64,000 nt of DNA from Leguminivora glycinivorella (Eukaryota; Arthropoda; Insecta; Lepidoptera; Tortricidae): assembly GCF_023078275.1 (NCBI RefSeq), contig NC_062975.1, positions 11,383,141 to 11,447,140 of the forward strand, written 5' to 3'. Both the position numbers and the translations under genes were made by a program. Of this stretch, positions 25,701-40,700 are shown piece after piece. The notes beneath the pieces were generated by a model that was not told the DNA's origin, did no database searches, and was given only the letters and a program-made list of their open reading frames with translations. Positions within the stretch are counted from its first letter, which is position 1; every line of letters starts with the position of its first letter.

Positions 25701-28700
25701 CTATTTAATAATGCAAACATTGTAAAACATGGATAAAATGGACCAGTTACATTTGCCCCCAGTCGTAATTTGCCCCGCTGTACCTTACATGGATTGGTTT
25801 TAACACTTTTAACACATCGGATATCTGCTTTTTAGATATTAACGCATTTTTATGTTAAACTAACTGGTTAAAGTAGAAACATAGTTGCATATACGGTGTA
25901 ATTCAGTGAGCCAATCTGCCTCGGGGAGCGCATCCGTTGCGATTTGCGAACGCTTCTTTTATTTCCTAATCGCTTCGGGGGATGATTATTTGCACGCAGA
26001 GCACAAGACTTATAACATTTGAGCACGATTACGTGTTGTACGATTTTAACAGTTGCTCTGTTTTGAGTACATATGTCGGGTATATAATAGTATAGATAAT
26101 AGAGATAGATATATAATAATTATAATAGGCTACTTGCCTCCTAGTCAAATCAGCTTCTTTTTAAAACTGTCAAAACGAATTTGAACGACTTGCTAATGTG
26201 GAATTTATATGAAATTGAATTGAGTGACGTCACGGTCAACTCAGTTACTTTATATATTTCTACGTGACTTATTAAATAGAATTGGATTTAAAAATAACTT
26301 CTGTCCATGTTTTTCTTATAATTATCAGATCCTTTATTTCGTACATGGTATAAAATATTTTATTTTAACTACAGTCAAGTTCCCTATTACCTTTAATTGA
26401 ATCGTCGAATACCTAATGTTTTTCAATGCTTATGAACTTATCAGAGTTCCTTCAATTGCTTTTTTTGAACTTCTGAATACAGTAGCGTGCTTTACATCCT
26501 AAAAATATTCATTGTCACACCAGAGAAATACTTAGAATAATTGTCGAAGATATCAGGTTTCATTTTCGTTTCACCCCAGTGTAGCAAAGGAAAAAGCCGC
26601 GGCTAAGCATAAGAGAAGTTGAATAAATTTGTCTTATCTTTGCTTCACTTTGAATGCCGCAGAGAATTGCTGGGAGCAAGCTAGCACGCTTACTGAGCTT
26701 CGTCTCAATCCAACCAATATCAATAGGATCTGATTTTACGTGCAGCTGGCAAGAAATGAAGGATCAAGCTATTATTTAGCATAGGGAGACATATAAATAT
26801 TATGTGAATATCCTTAGCTGCGGTGGCTGCAAATAACGACGGAAATAAAAGTCAAAACAGGCTTAGAGGGCAGAGGAAATTTCTTGTGGGTTCTCCTGTT
26901 ATTCACAGAACATACACTAAGAATAACGTAAAGCGACTTTATTGGCGATAAAATTGAACTCCAATATTATCAGGGAAAAGATAATTTTATGGCGGAAAGG
27001 GAAATTTGCATCAGGAAAATTGTAATCGATTCGGTGGTGTAGATAAAACATGATTACTCTTGTCTTGTACACGACAACGTGATTAAATTTTTATGTCATA
27101 AAAAATACAGTGAGAAAAATCATGACATTGGTTATTTATTTTGGAAAATGAGTGACTATTACGAGTAGGCACTTGTATGGTAGAAAGTATGGTAGAAAAG
27201 TAGGTAACTGATATTTGAATGAAAATAAAATTTATATAATTGTGACATATTTGCTGTGACTTATTTTTTAAGTGTTTTTTATCTTTAAATTCCAGAAAAA
27301 TAAGTATGAACCTACAGTGCATAGTTTGTAAATTTTGTAACACAAAACAAAATAAATTTTCCCAACGATTGCTACAATCTAGCAAATCTTATAACCACAC
27401 ATTCTTGAATAAATTAAGTTTAACGTGGATACAATTAAAATACCAGCGTTGTTTTTACATCTGCGCTCGCGGAATGCCGATGACGCGTATGCTAAAGTCG
27501 CGGATTCCGCATACTTGCTTATTACTAGGGGCATGTTCAGAAACTGATATTCAGTAAGTTCAAATCAAATCCAAATCCTTCAAATCTTCATGAAAAGAGC
27601 GTACACCCATCTTAAAGGCCGGCAACGCACCTCCAACACCTCTGGTGTTTCGGGTGTCCATGGGCGGCAGTGATCGCTTACCATCAGGCGACCTGTCTAC
27701 TCGTTTGCCTCCTATCCCATAAAATAAAAAAGTTATATTCCTAACTTACAACGCTCACGTTTGCTCCAGAACTCTATCTAATACATATGTGTGAAGACGA
27801 CGCGGACATGTTGAAAAATAATTGGTAGGTTGAGGTATAATATACGTACAATGTACTATCAGCTGCAAAAATGCATGGCGAATTTATCAATGAATTCATT
27901 CATAATTTCTCCATGTACTGTATAAATGTATAATAAAAATGCATGGCGAATTTATCAATGAATTCATTCATAATTTCTCCATGTACTGTATAAATGTATA
28001 ATAAAAATGCATGGCGAATTTATCAATGAATTCATTCATAATTTCTCCATGTACTGTATAAATGTATAATAAAAATGCATGGCGAATTTATCAATGAATT
28101 CATTCATAATTTCTCCATGTACTGTATAAATGTATAATAAAAATGCATGGCGAATTTATCAATGAATTCATTCATAATTTCTCCATGTACTGTATAAATG
28201 TATAATAAAAATGCATGGCGAATTTATCAATGAATTCATTCATAATTTCTCCATGTACTGTATAAATGTATAATAAAAATGCATGGCGAATTTATCAATG
28301 AATTCATTCATAATTTCTCCATGCACTTTTGCAGCTGATAGTACATACTTACCTACATAGTAGTTCAATGAGTATCATAAATAAATCTGAATGAAATGCA
28401 ATGCACATTTCGATTTCAACAGCATAAGAGGTAGTTTTAGGATGTGAATATTGTACACAAATACAATCAATTTTAAGAAAACAGTATGTAATGCGGTAAT
28501 AAGTATTTTATTGCAGATATTGAACGAGTAAGATCATACCGACTGGTTAGGTACTAATAAGTAATAACTGTCACGAAATTAAACTGACAATATAATAACT
28601 AATAATAACATAATAGGGTTGTACTCTTATTCAAATTCAACCTGCACTTTAAATCCAAAGTGAAACACAAGAAAAAGAAGCAGGTAAGAGTCACAGTATG

Positions 28701-31700
28701 TCTAAGGCCCAATACAAATACATTCATCGACATTTTTCTTTCCAAACACGTCAGCGGTCTGCGTGTCTTTATTCTATTAAAAATCGATCGTCCAGGAAAC
28801 GGATGCAGGATGCGCTCAATTTCAGTAGTCGAAATTCAAATAGCTAAAAAACAAAAGCCCTGCGCCCAACGGCCACGGGCGCGAATTATTTAAAATTCGA
28901 ATGCAATTCGAACATGATGTAGGCATCTAAAATTCAAATCGGTTCGCGTGGGCTGGTAGCCGTTGCCTGAGGCTGTATGAGTATTGCGTTCGGCAGAAGC
29001 TGAATTCTGTACCATCGTGAAATTTGAATCCTTGTTACAAAGATATAAGGTCCGTCGAGTCCGTTAATTGGATGAAAAAAGTAATGGTCTGTTACTTTGT
29101 ATACCTTATTTTATATATGTAAGTAATTATGTAGCTTCTTTCACCTATAAGTACACTTTAAGACATAAACATTATAACTAGCACAAAGTAGAGCTTTGTG
29201 AGGACTCGCGCAGTTTCTATAATTTTGTAGACATTTATTTAATGTACTCCGTAGGGTCAAATGTATCAAAATGTTTACTAAACATAATCAAGGCGCATAA
29301 AATAGCATGAGTAGAATATCCAGCAGGGCAGAGGTCGTCCAGTGTTATTTTAACAATATGGATAATGGCAGTCGGACACCCTTTTAGGCGAATCCGACTG
29401 TGTTCGGCTCAGCACTACAAGTACCTACTGCCACTAGCCTGTCAAAAAGGAGTAGAAATGGAACTATTTTTTTTCATAAGTATCATAACACAAATGTGAC
29501 TCAATAGTTCAGTAATTCCCGAAAAGTTTGTTCTTACCGAAAATGTATATACAGAAATCAGGTAACAAAAAAGGAAGGTTTCATACAAACTACCAGGGAC
29601 ATTTTGGGACACCCAGTGGATCTTGCTTCAGCATCATAGACTCTATCATCATTATGGACTTTAACAAAATCGGAGACGTGATCCAAATGTAGGTACTAGG
29701 TACAAACTTTTCGGGAATTGTTGAGTTGCCACGTGCAAAACGGTTTACATAGACGGTGGCGCCCCTATTAATTTCTAATCTTTTTTGCCAGGCTGTAAGT
29801 AAAACAAGCCCTTTACGCACCACAGATAATTTTGGGTTTGTAGGGAATTTCATTTCTGCACAGTACTATTTTACTCTGAGAAAAAGGTAACAATCAATAT
29901 GGCACAAGCGCACTGAAGGTGGAAAATATAGGAACTACCTACATTATTCTAGTTTATATGGAGTAACGTTCGTCTTCTATCGTCAATGTCGATAATGGTA
30001 ACAAACAATACGGCACATGATAACACCCCGCAGGGCGACACACTGTTTACATAACCAGGCGCCGGCGCAGCGCGGAAGGCGGATGTTTGCGGCGAAAGTA
30101 CGGGAAGGCGCACTTTCCGCATTCCGCCGGTCGACTTGCTGCAATCTAATTACTAGTCTAATTTAACCTTAGCGTAGTTACAACGCTGATACTTTAGACA
30201 AATCGAAATTTAAGAAGGGGAATCTTGAGACCTCGTTTGTATAGGTAAGTAGTACACCACGTTGATAAAGGAGGCTTTGAAAATTTAATATTTACAGTTG
30301 AAATACAAATGGAATATTGTTAAGTTGTGTTGTGACGTTATCTGGGTAATGGGACCTAATTGTCGATGACGCTTACGGCGTTATGAGCGATGTTCGTGTA
30401 CAAATACGACGCTGCGGGACGTAAGCGCCATCGAAAATAAGGTCCCTTTACCCATATAACGTCACATTTATATCGCCACTACTTTTAAAAAATCTCGTAT
30501 CTCACGCTGTTCCTCAAAGTTAAAGTGTGAGATACGAGATTTTTTCAAAGTAGTGATGATATGTAGTATCAGCTGCAAAAGTGCACGGCGATCGAATTTA
30601 TCAATCAATTCATTCATAATTTCTCCGTGCACTTTTGTAGCTGATAGTAGGTACCTACATTGATAACTCAGTTTATATTAATACTAAAATAATGTCTGAA
30701 TGATATCAATGTATTGTTTAATTAGGTATCATTCTGATATCAGTGAATGTCGAATGGGCCTAATAGTTCTCACTGTGGGGATTTCGCTGTCAAAGCAAAA
30801 GGCAGTTTCTAGTAGCTAGTTTCATAGTTTGACACCCAACATGGAGCATTCACTTTGAACTCCCTCTGCAGTCAGCTGTTTTAGCTGGATTAAGGTAGAT
30901 TACCTTGCTCATACTGTACGTCACGAGATTATATAGAGTTGAAGGACTTTCTGCTCGTTAAAATATTTTGAATCTTCAATTTAATTTAGTTTATAAGTGA
31001 CATTGAAATTTTAATCTAATTTCGATTCTACAATGTCTTCTAATCGTCAATGTGTGATCTAAGAAACTTTTGACAGTGTTGTAAAATTGGCGTGATAACA
31101 CCATTGGTACAGCCACCGGCATAAATAAGTGATGATTTCTGTACCTTGTCATATTAAAGTCTTGTTTGAAATGTCATACGAAATTGTCAAACGAATAAAC
31201 GCGACAAGGTACCTATATAATAAACGCGACAAGGTACCTATATACTTCTTTATCCCGGTGACTGTACCTAACCTATTAATTGATGCATAATGGGCATAAT
31301 GGCATACTGATGCGGTAGCGATATACGCGCGTGGATCGTGGTTAGATATGTTATGTATGAAGAGATAATATGACTGGTATTCGAAACTAGCAGCTTGTCA
31401 ATTACATTGAAGGCGCCTACATAAAAAATGTATTGAATATTTCTAACAGGACGGCTATAACCGCTCACGTCGATCAAACAACGACGTTAGCCAATTTTCC
31501 AACCCCACTAACTTTATTTCCCTGTTTTGCATCACGCCGGTGTTGTTCATTATTTATTCAGCAACGTGCACGGTATAGATTTTCTGCTACGCGCGTGCGT
31601 TGATATAAAAAAACCCCTCGAGCAAAGTAATTTCAAACTTGTTTTGAACAGGGTTAGCAGCGCCATCTTCTGACCAGACTCTGTACTGGTGAGAGCGCGC

Positions 31701-34700
31701 CATCTGTGTGCCAGCGAAAAAATGTCTACGCGACGCGATTGAGGTTCCGATTACATTCCGTAGATGGCGTGATTTTACTTTTTTACCTAAATATAGACTT
31801 ATTAACTTATTATCATGTTTTCAAATTGAAATAATGGAATCTGCAGCTATATAACGAGATAACGCTAATTGATCTCAGCATTCTTTCACGACATTGTAGT
31901 TCGCACTAACTTGTTAGGAGAGGATAGCGGGTTGGTCGTTTAATATGAAGCTGCTAAATACCACATGTGCTAGAAGATATTTTGCAAAAACGCCACGCCA
32001 CCGGAGAAGAGTAACTAGATAGGATTCATACATATATTTGACTTTCGGATCTTAAATATGTAGCTCCCTACCTATTACGTTACCTGCATATACATTTTTA
32101 AGATTATCAAAAATCCACCTTTGAAAAATATAATATATAGAGAAAATTACAGGCAAACGAAATCGATCAAGTTGGAGGATTTTGTCTTAGGTACTCGCAC
32201 CACTTACAGAATTTTCATAAGTCGACTCATGTAAGTCATGAAATATGGTCATGTTCACGGGAGTCAATAACCCAGGGGTGGCGCCAAATTCGAACTTAGT
32301 CGAAATTTAGTGTTGAGCTGGAAAAGGCGCTGACGGAATCGTCCGTGGTATGATGGCCATAGTGCGTTAAGTGGGTGTTTCTGTGAATTCTTGTCGAACT
32401 CAGTCCGGAATTCGTGGTTTGCCGGCCATGGTGCGTGGCCGATGGAACCATAACTTGCAACTACCCTGGCAGCGTGACGGACACAATCCGCTGCGCTCAG
32501 TTGCGCAATGTGCATTTCGCCCGTGACCTCACCCCGTCTCTTAAATGTCGTATCTGACTGCTATTTGGCTTTAAATACAGCCTTTTGGGTGTAAGCATTG
32601 GGGTATGCACTGAGTTTAGTCGTAAGATGGTTAAGGAAATTGTAAGTTATGGAGTTTAATAATTTTGTTTGAAAACTAGAATGAATATTTATACCTATGT
32701 ATGTATTTTAAAAGAAAAGTTACCAATGCCTTTCGTGGCTGAATACTACTTAATAAGCGTCGCTGTAAACTTAAGTTGGTCTGAGTTCATTTTATCTCGT
32801 GTCGTACGAAGGTTGAAATGCTCGATTTCAGAAGTTCATCGCGTGTTTTCTGTTCATATTTTAGCACCTGAAATGTGGAAAGTAGAAAATGCACAAGGAA
32901 ATTGTAGGTGTAAGTACAATTTACTTAGTACTGACGTACCAATGTACTATGTATTAAGTAGGTACCTTGTAAAGCGAAGTAAATAAAAACCTATCCATTG
33001 TTTCTTAGATAATCTATCATGATGCACAATGATCAACTGAAGGTAAGCAATTGCTATCGATTAAGATTCAATATAAGCGAGGCCATCGCTTATTGTTGCA
33101 CGCGACAATACAAAGCCAAACAAAGTCGAGGGCCTATCGCGAACCACGTTCGAAGTCTTGCCTCTCTGTCACACTTCCTTAAAAAAATTACAGGTGCGAC
33201 AAAGAGGTAAGTTGTTGAACGTGGTTCGCGGTAGGGCCTCTGGTTATAAGGATGTGTAGATGTATAAGGATGCGATAAAGACAAGTTATGTATCGTACCA
33301 ATACCGATGGTACATAGCGCCGCGTACTGGCAACGCATGTAGTAAACAGTAGGTACCTACATGAAACCACGGCTTTATACAAGTTTGAAATTAGGGCGCG
33401 CGATGCTTGCATGCCAACAGATAAGTAGAGCAAGTACTGCATACCTTGTTACCTTGATGATTCTCTATAAGGTTGGAATGATTTCATTTGACAAACTAAA
33501 TAATGATTGATCTTCTTTCAAAGGGAATCATGAGATATGCTATGTAATCTTTTCAACGTACGAAACTGAATACGATTTTCAAATTAATATTTTGTGACTA
33601 TTAGGTACACTGAAGAACTTAATTCTTTTCTATTAGGTATACTGAAGTCATAAAAATGTACGGAATATTCATCATAATAAAGTATAAATGACCACAGTCT
33701 TGTTAGTACAAGGTTGACCGCTCAGTGAGGACCAGTAATAGAATTAGATAAGTAGGTATCTACTTATATAGATCATAGATACAGATTTAGGTCTTTACAA
33801 ACCAACTATTTTTTGGTTTATTAGAAATACACATAATTATAAGGATAACGGTTATAATTATAACATGCAACCAGTGGGATTTTTGGTAAAATGTCCTAAA
33901 ATCCTGTCCATGTAACCAATTTAGGAGTGTAATGGCTGCCTTAGTTCGTTAGACGTTAAATTTGTCTTTTCCGCTCCCATGCGACGTCACAGGCCCATTA
34001 CCTACTTAAAACGTTTCGAACAGAATTTAGGTTTTACTATGGACACAAAAAACAGGAATCACGGGAGCGGTTTATGCTCACGGTAACCAACATTTAGGAT
34101 AATTAGCCACTATGTGGAATTATTTTTATGATTTTCTTTGGTAAATTTTATTTTTAAACGATACCATAACTTGCTATATGTTAAAGCTAAATATGTCTCG
34201 TGGTATGTTATCGAGTTGCTCTATTGAAACTTTTTCCTCAATATATGAAAATTGACGCAGCCATGCGACGCAAGTAACTGCACATGCACAAGGATACTGT
34301 ATACATAATTGTTCTATGATAGCTGTGCAGTATAATATAACAAAATCTATAAAAGGAATTACATAGGTTTTATTTTTTCATGGAACAGGAGTCAAATGAA
34401 TAAAAGAATCGCCTGATGATAAGCAATTTTCATCATTCAAGTGCGTGCATTGCCGGCCTTTCATAGGGTGGTTATGAAGGTCGTCCCGTCCGGAAAAATA
34501 CAGCCGAGTTTTTTTTTTATATGACGTCGGTGGCATACAGGCATACGGTCCACCCGATGGAAAGCGGTGAACGCCTGCAACTCTAGAGGTGTCACATGCA
34601 CGTTGCCGACCCATAAGAACCTTGTACACTTCTTTTTTGAACAACCCCCCTACTGTAGTTTACCGGGAATACCACGACAGGGAGCTCATTCCACAGCTGG

Positions 34701-37700
34701 AGAGCGCCCGCAGGCAGGAAAAGTTCATTCTACAGTTTACTTTTCTAAACTATGAGTACTATGACCCTAATACCACAGTATAATAAAGAGTACTATCGTA
34801 CAGTATGGCCACTCCCGCTCCCCGCTGAAAGTGCCGCCCACCCCCTCTCGGTTACCTTACAGTTACCGCCTGTCAAAAACGCGAACAATCGACCTGTCAT
34901 ATTTCACTCATACAAGCATAGTACGCGTTCACCTACACGAACTTAGACTGTGTGCTAGGAACGCGCCTCTGTCATATATTTGATCGCCAGTGTCCGAGGT
35001 GTGCTAATACTAACAAACATGAGAAGTGTACACGCTACCTTAGCCAGCTAAGGCTACTGATTACGATACCGCGGCATGTAGCCCTGACACGGTTCGGCGG
35101 CTAGGATCCCTTACAGGCCATCGGACATGATAGCGTTGTGACATCGTGGCACGTGCCGCCATTGATACGGTATCATTACTAATCTGTTTTTGAATTCCTC
35201 GGGGCCTAACCTAGATGACGGGCGTAGGATGACAAATGCCAAAAGAAAAATGTATTCGGGTGACAGATGTTACGAAAAGTCAGTATTGACGACTTCGCTT
35301 AGAGTGACCCATGGCCAATTCGGTACCTCCTGTTTTTGTACTAAATGACAAACCAGTCGGATACAGTGGAGCAATCGAATCGAATGGAATTTAGTATCAG
35401 GAGTATTCAGGAGTAGGTATTTCAAATTAAATATTCGTATTAAAAAAGAAATGGCCTGCTAGGTAGTAGTACTCTCGTACTAAATTGAAAGTCCCATCAC
35501 TTGTAGGGATTATTCTCTTTCATCCCAACAAAAGCAGACATAAGAGAGACAGAGAAAGATTCCTCGGATTTGAAAATGTAATTTTTCCGGTTTCTGCCGG
35601 ATGAAAGCAAAGTCATCCAAATATCAAAGCTACTTAGAAGAACTCAATGCAAGCGAAGATATGGCATGTTGATTCTGCGAACCCACTTATCCTCAATGAT
35701 TTAGTAAGATAGCGATTGACTAAGTGGTAAGTGGTATTATGAATGACGCGTTCCAAGGCATCCCCAACTATTTCCGCAGCGCATACATATGACTAATACA
35801 TTAAACGTGCAATATTTTACCTCTCTATTGCATCAGATTTGCAGAATCTCACTTGCATTCCATACACAGCTCAGTGTATTTTCTACAATGATCTAAGTAT
35901 ATGAAAAAATACAATACGAACAAGCCTAGTATCTGACACCGTATTTTGGAGTAGGTACTTACAACAATAGTGAGAGTCTAGCGATCTACACGATTGATTC
36001 GATCAAACTGTGTTTTCTGAAAAAAAAAATCCAAATAAAATGAAATTCGGTTTGATACCTTAGTGCGTCCCCTCCCTCCACCTGACGCAACCCCCCCCCC
36101 CCTTTTACCCTAAAATATGTCTCAAAATTCAGTATTTTTTAATTTTTGGGGAAAGTATACATTTTAGAAAAAAGTTGTCAATCAAAGAAATAATTTTCAT
36201 GAAATTCCCAATAAGAAAGGACATATTATATTTTTTGATATCATGCACTATTTTCATGTTATCTATATATATAAACGGCAAAGTCCTGAGTGACTGACTG
36301 ACTTAAATCAAGGTAAAGCCCAAACCGCTGGTGTTAGAGAATCCAAATTTGGCACGTAGGTTACTTATAAGATAAGGTCTACGAACCCGCTAAGGAAGGA
36401 ATTTTCAAAATTCATCCCCTAAGGGGGTGAAATGGGTGTCCAAATTCGTATGTGGATCTACCTTTATTTTGATAATATGAGCTTGAAACTTCGTATAAAG
36501 ACTATAAAGGTAAAATTAAAATGGAAAGAAACTAATTTCAGCGTTTTTGGGTTTTTTTTTAAGAGAGTTAAAATGAGGCTGGCTAAAGTTTGTATGGGGA
36601 ATAAGTTTTATTTCCAGCTACAGGCTTGAAACTTGGTAAAAAGGTACTTCAGAAGGGCAAAAACTAGTAGCTTGATAATCTTTGACAAAATTCTGAAATT
36701 AAACCACTAATAAACATATTACTATTTCATTAAGTACTGAGTTATATCGAACTTCAACAAGCTAATGCACGAATATGGTAAGTGCTAAAAAAAATACATA
36801 CAACCTTTTTTGTTTAAAATTTAATAATTAATTGGACGTAGTTATGCAGAAACGTTCCAATCCATCTGAAATTGTCATTGAAATGAAAGACTTTTGTTTT
36901 TCATACAAGGTCCAAAACGTAATGACAATTTCATGTGGATTGGGAACGTTTCTGCGTAACTACATCCAATTATTTCATAGACACTTTTTTCCTAACTCTG
37001 ATACTTTTCTCAAAAATGAAGAAAAACCGTAAACCGGGACCTATTTCGTGCTAAAAGGGGGTGTTGCGTCAGGAAGACGGTAGGGGACGCTAGTGTGCGC
37101 AAAACACCTTACCCTAAGGTACCATACAACGTTAAAATTTTGCTGGATTTATTTTTTAATTTCCCATATATTCGAACACAACTTGACCGAATCAGATGGG
37201 GTTGATCGGTCCAAGTGTGTCACAGATAATATCGCATAGCTTCCTATAAAGGCTGTATGTGTCAAAAAACGTATTCTTTATTTCTAATACACCTAATCTA
37301 ATTCACAAATATTTAAATTTTCTTCAATATCCATTGTGATAATAAAAATACTCGATTAGGCCAGTCAACTGTGTTTGTCGGTAATGATCGTCACCTACTT
37401 TATTTATACATACAATAATAACATCCAGACAATGTAGTAATGTAAAGTATTCGGAGTTCAGTCTTTATCTTGCGCCTCAAGCGTCCACATACCAGACATA
37501 CTTAATGGAGTAAACATCCTCGTATTAAAAGATATGCCGATAACGCCACATTGAAAGGTCACAAGAAAAATCAGTCAACTATTAACATTCCAGCCAATCA
37601 TTAAAATGTATTTAAATAAAGCGTGGAAACGAAGTTGTGCAAGAAAAATGTAATTTGTATGTACGGACTACAGAGTCAACAGATATAGCTAATAAAGCAC

Positions 37701-40700
37701 ATCTCGGACACTGGCGATCAAATATATGAAAGAGGCGCGTTCCTAGCACACAGTCTAAGCTCGTGCAGGTGAACGCGTACTATGCTTGTATGAGTGAGAT
37801 ATGACAGGTCGACTGTTCGCGTTTTTGACAGGCGGTAACTGTGAGGTAGCCGAGACGGGGTGGGCTTGGGCGGCACTTTCAGCGGGGAACGGGAGTGGCC
37901 ATACTGTACGATAGTACTCTTTATTATGTTGAGGCTAATGGGGTCTTCCAAACGACCATAGCAAGTACAGACGTTGTCAAATGAAACGTGATCTACAAAT
38001 GAAATTTCGATTAGAGCTCACAACCGTAACATGATCAATTTTTATTTCGATAGCTCTAGCCATAAAAGAATTGACGATGGCCTCTGCTTTATAAGGATAC
38101 AGACTTTATTTTCAACTGGCCTCTGATAAAGGCATTCCAACGTGTGTTTAGAATGATCATGAACGCCTCAAATAATTTGGAGGTCGGTATCGTTAATATT
38201 GTGCATTCCAATCTTATACTTGGAGGTGCTAATGACTAATGACTATATTATACCTAAGGTTTCGTTGGTCAGTGCCCAATTAAGGCTTCATGCCGTGTTT
38301 GGAATCTGTATAAATACATAGTTGAATCAACTAGTTGGGTCTGCTACACTTGCAGGATGTCCTTAGTGCTCTGGAAAATTTCTGCAAAGCTTTTAAGTAC
38401 ATGAATTAATTTCAGATAATGAGCTTAGAAAAAAAGGATTAACATCATTATCCCAACGTTCTACTTTAAATCATGCAATTGCAGTATAAACTTATTAGGT
38501 ATGCCACAGAGAGAAAAAGCTAAAATTATAGATATTTCGCTAGGGAGGTGTTGCAAATTGGAACACCACAAGGATCTGTTTTAGGACCATCCATTTTCCT
38601 TTATTGTAACTGGTTCGAGAAATAAATAACACCCGTAAGTGATCAGACAACGTGCTAATATCTGGAATATCCGTACTCTCACTTCGTCAACGAAATGGAA
38701 TCCGTGGCTATTAGAAATTCTACATGATGACTTCATTGGTATCGGGATGCCAGCGATGCGTGCGAGTGCCCGTGTCACCTGATCACGCCACCTCGCATTT
38801 TTGCTATCACACTGATCAATTGGCGAAGGAATTTACTAACGACAAGCTTTCATGTTTGAATTACGTTTTTGCGGACAATCCATGTGACATGACATGTTAT
38901 TTGGTGAGGAAAATTCTTAAGTGCAAGCGAAGATGTTCGCAGTAGATAGCGATGCTAGGTCACGTAACATAGAGTAATCAGTTTGTATTTGGCTTAAATC
39001 TATGTACAACGTGGAACACTAATCCAGTATTGCGTTTTGAGAAAAAAACATCTTGATTTCTCACCAAAAGACATAAAAGTGTATTCATTAAAACTTCAAT
39101 TAAAATCCGCTTGGTAGTTAGTGACATTAAAGGGGTGATAAATTGATAACCTGCCTTTTCGTAAAGTACTCAGTATTTGACGTAACTAAGGTATATTGTA
39201 TTTTGCCTTCATGTAACCCGTATGATTCTGCTAATTGGTTCCATTGGTAAATCTATCAGGAATTGATTATAGTTAGTAATAATATGACATTTAGAGACTT
39301 TATACATCTCTAATTCTATATCAGTGTATAGCTACTTTGCTTATGATTAATATTTTTAGTTAATATTTCTATTAATTTCATTTGTTTAACTTTAATGAAT
39401 ACTCTGTAATGTTGACATGTAAAAGTGCCCCCGTGGCCTATTTGCTGAATAAATGATTTTGTATTTTGTATTTTGAATATATATTTCCAACCAACAATTT
39501 TACTATTATAGTCGTTATAGAGATAGAACCATCTTTTAAGTTGCAGTAAGTATACAAAGTAAAGAGTTTTTGATGTCTCAAACATGTGTATCCCTAAATC
39601 ATGACAGTGACTACTGATTTCCTTTTGGAACTCAGGAATAATTTATGCCCTTGAAGAAAAAGCCCCTATAAGCTTTTTGCCAAAAAGGACAACGTTGATA
39701 ATTTTTCATAAAATTTATGATCAGTAAAGAGCGATTGCATGCCTGAGAATGCTCGTAACTGTAGTCGGCAAGTCGGCGCAACCTACATTCTGCATTCTTT
39801 CCGAAACCGTAACACGCCGCCTCTGCGTACCGGATATGTACGGACATGCTACATTCACTCCAATATCATTCACAATAAAATTCACTTCTCTTACTATTTC
39901 CTATACTGTCTAGAGAGCTATCGTGGCCTTTGATCGATAAGGATAAGTGATTGTTAGTTAATTTAATGAATCAATATTTGAAATTTGGTAAACTGGTTAT
40001 GCAAAGGTTACGACTTACGAGTTGGGTTGGGATCATTAGAACCTGAGTTAGATGATTTAAAAACTTGAATAGAATAGTAACTGAAATATCTAAAATATCA
40101 TTTAACTTATAACTAATGTAACAATGCCAAGAAAGACGCTGTCAATCTGTCAAGTGTCATCAGAGAGAAAAACACTTTGCACATAATATTACTAACGAAT
40201 CTTTTAAGTACCTAACACACCAGCCAGGTGCCAGGTACACCGAAAAAACTATTTTATATCAATTAAAGTAGTATAGGTACAATGAATAAAAGCCGGCGAA
40301 GGCAAATTAATCATTCAAGTACCTAATAGATCATCCGATAATAATGACCAAGCTGAGCTGGGTCCTTCAATCAATCTTGATTATAAATTTTATATAGTAT
40401 ATGCCAATTTTCGTCATATCTATGTGTCAGATTGGTTAAAAACAATGTGAAATTGTGCCCCTGTTCAACTGTGGGACGATGTGGCCCGACCAAATTCCTG
40501 AGCGCTTTCTCTGGCCGCGCACGAGCTATGCGCGCGCAACGAAACTAACGAAAGTGAGCGCCCGCGCAGCGTCGCTGTCATCGCGTTGCATAATTACTCG
40601 CAATCTGACCACTGTTTGTAAACACAAATAAGTGAGCACGTATCGCATGATCGTATTTAGATAAGTTGATTATTAATGGCTGCAGTTGGGATTTCATGAA

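Larger units (their letters stand above)
34779..37931. mobile_element. 3.2-kb structure with inverted ends of about 230 bp
   Basis: 34779-35010 (AATAAAGAGTACTATCGTAC ... TTTGATCGCCAGTGTCCGAG) is inverted at 37697-37931 with few changes. The inside has no long ORF, includes CpG-rich unique sequence after 35010 and a second TIR element at 36063-37095. A partial terminal copy lies at 51185-51290. Confidence 0.7.

Noticed and set aside
27854..28343. CRISPR array
   Set aside because: Regular repeats, but the units abut without unique spacers, the DNA is animal nuclear, and the array lies inside a MITE.
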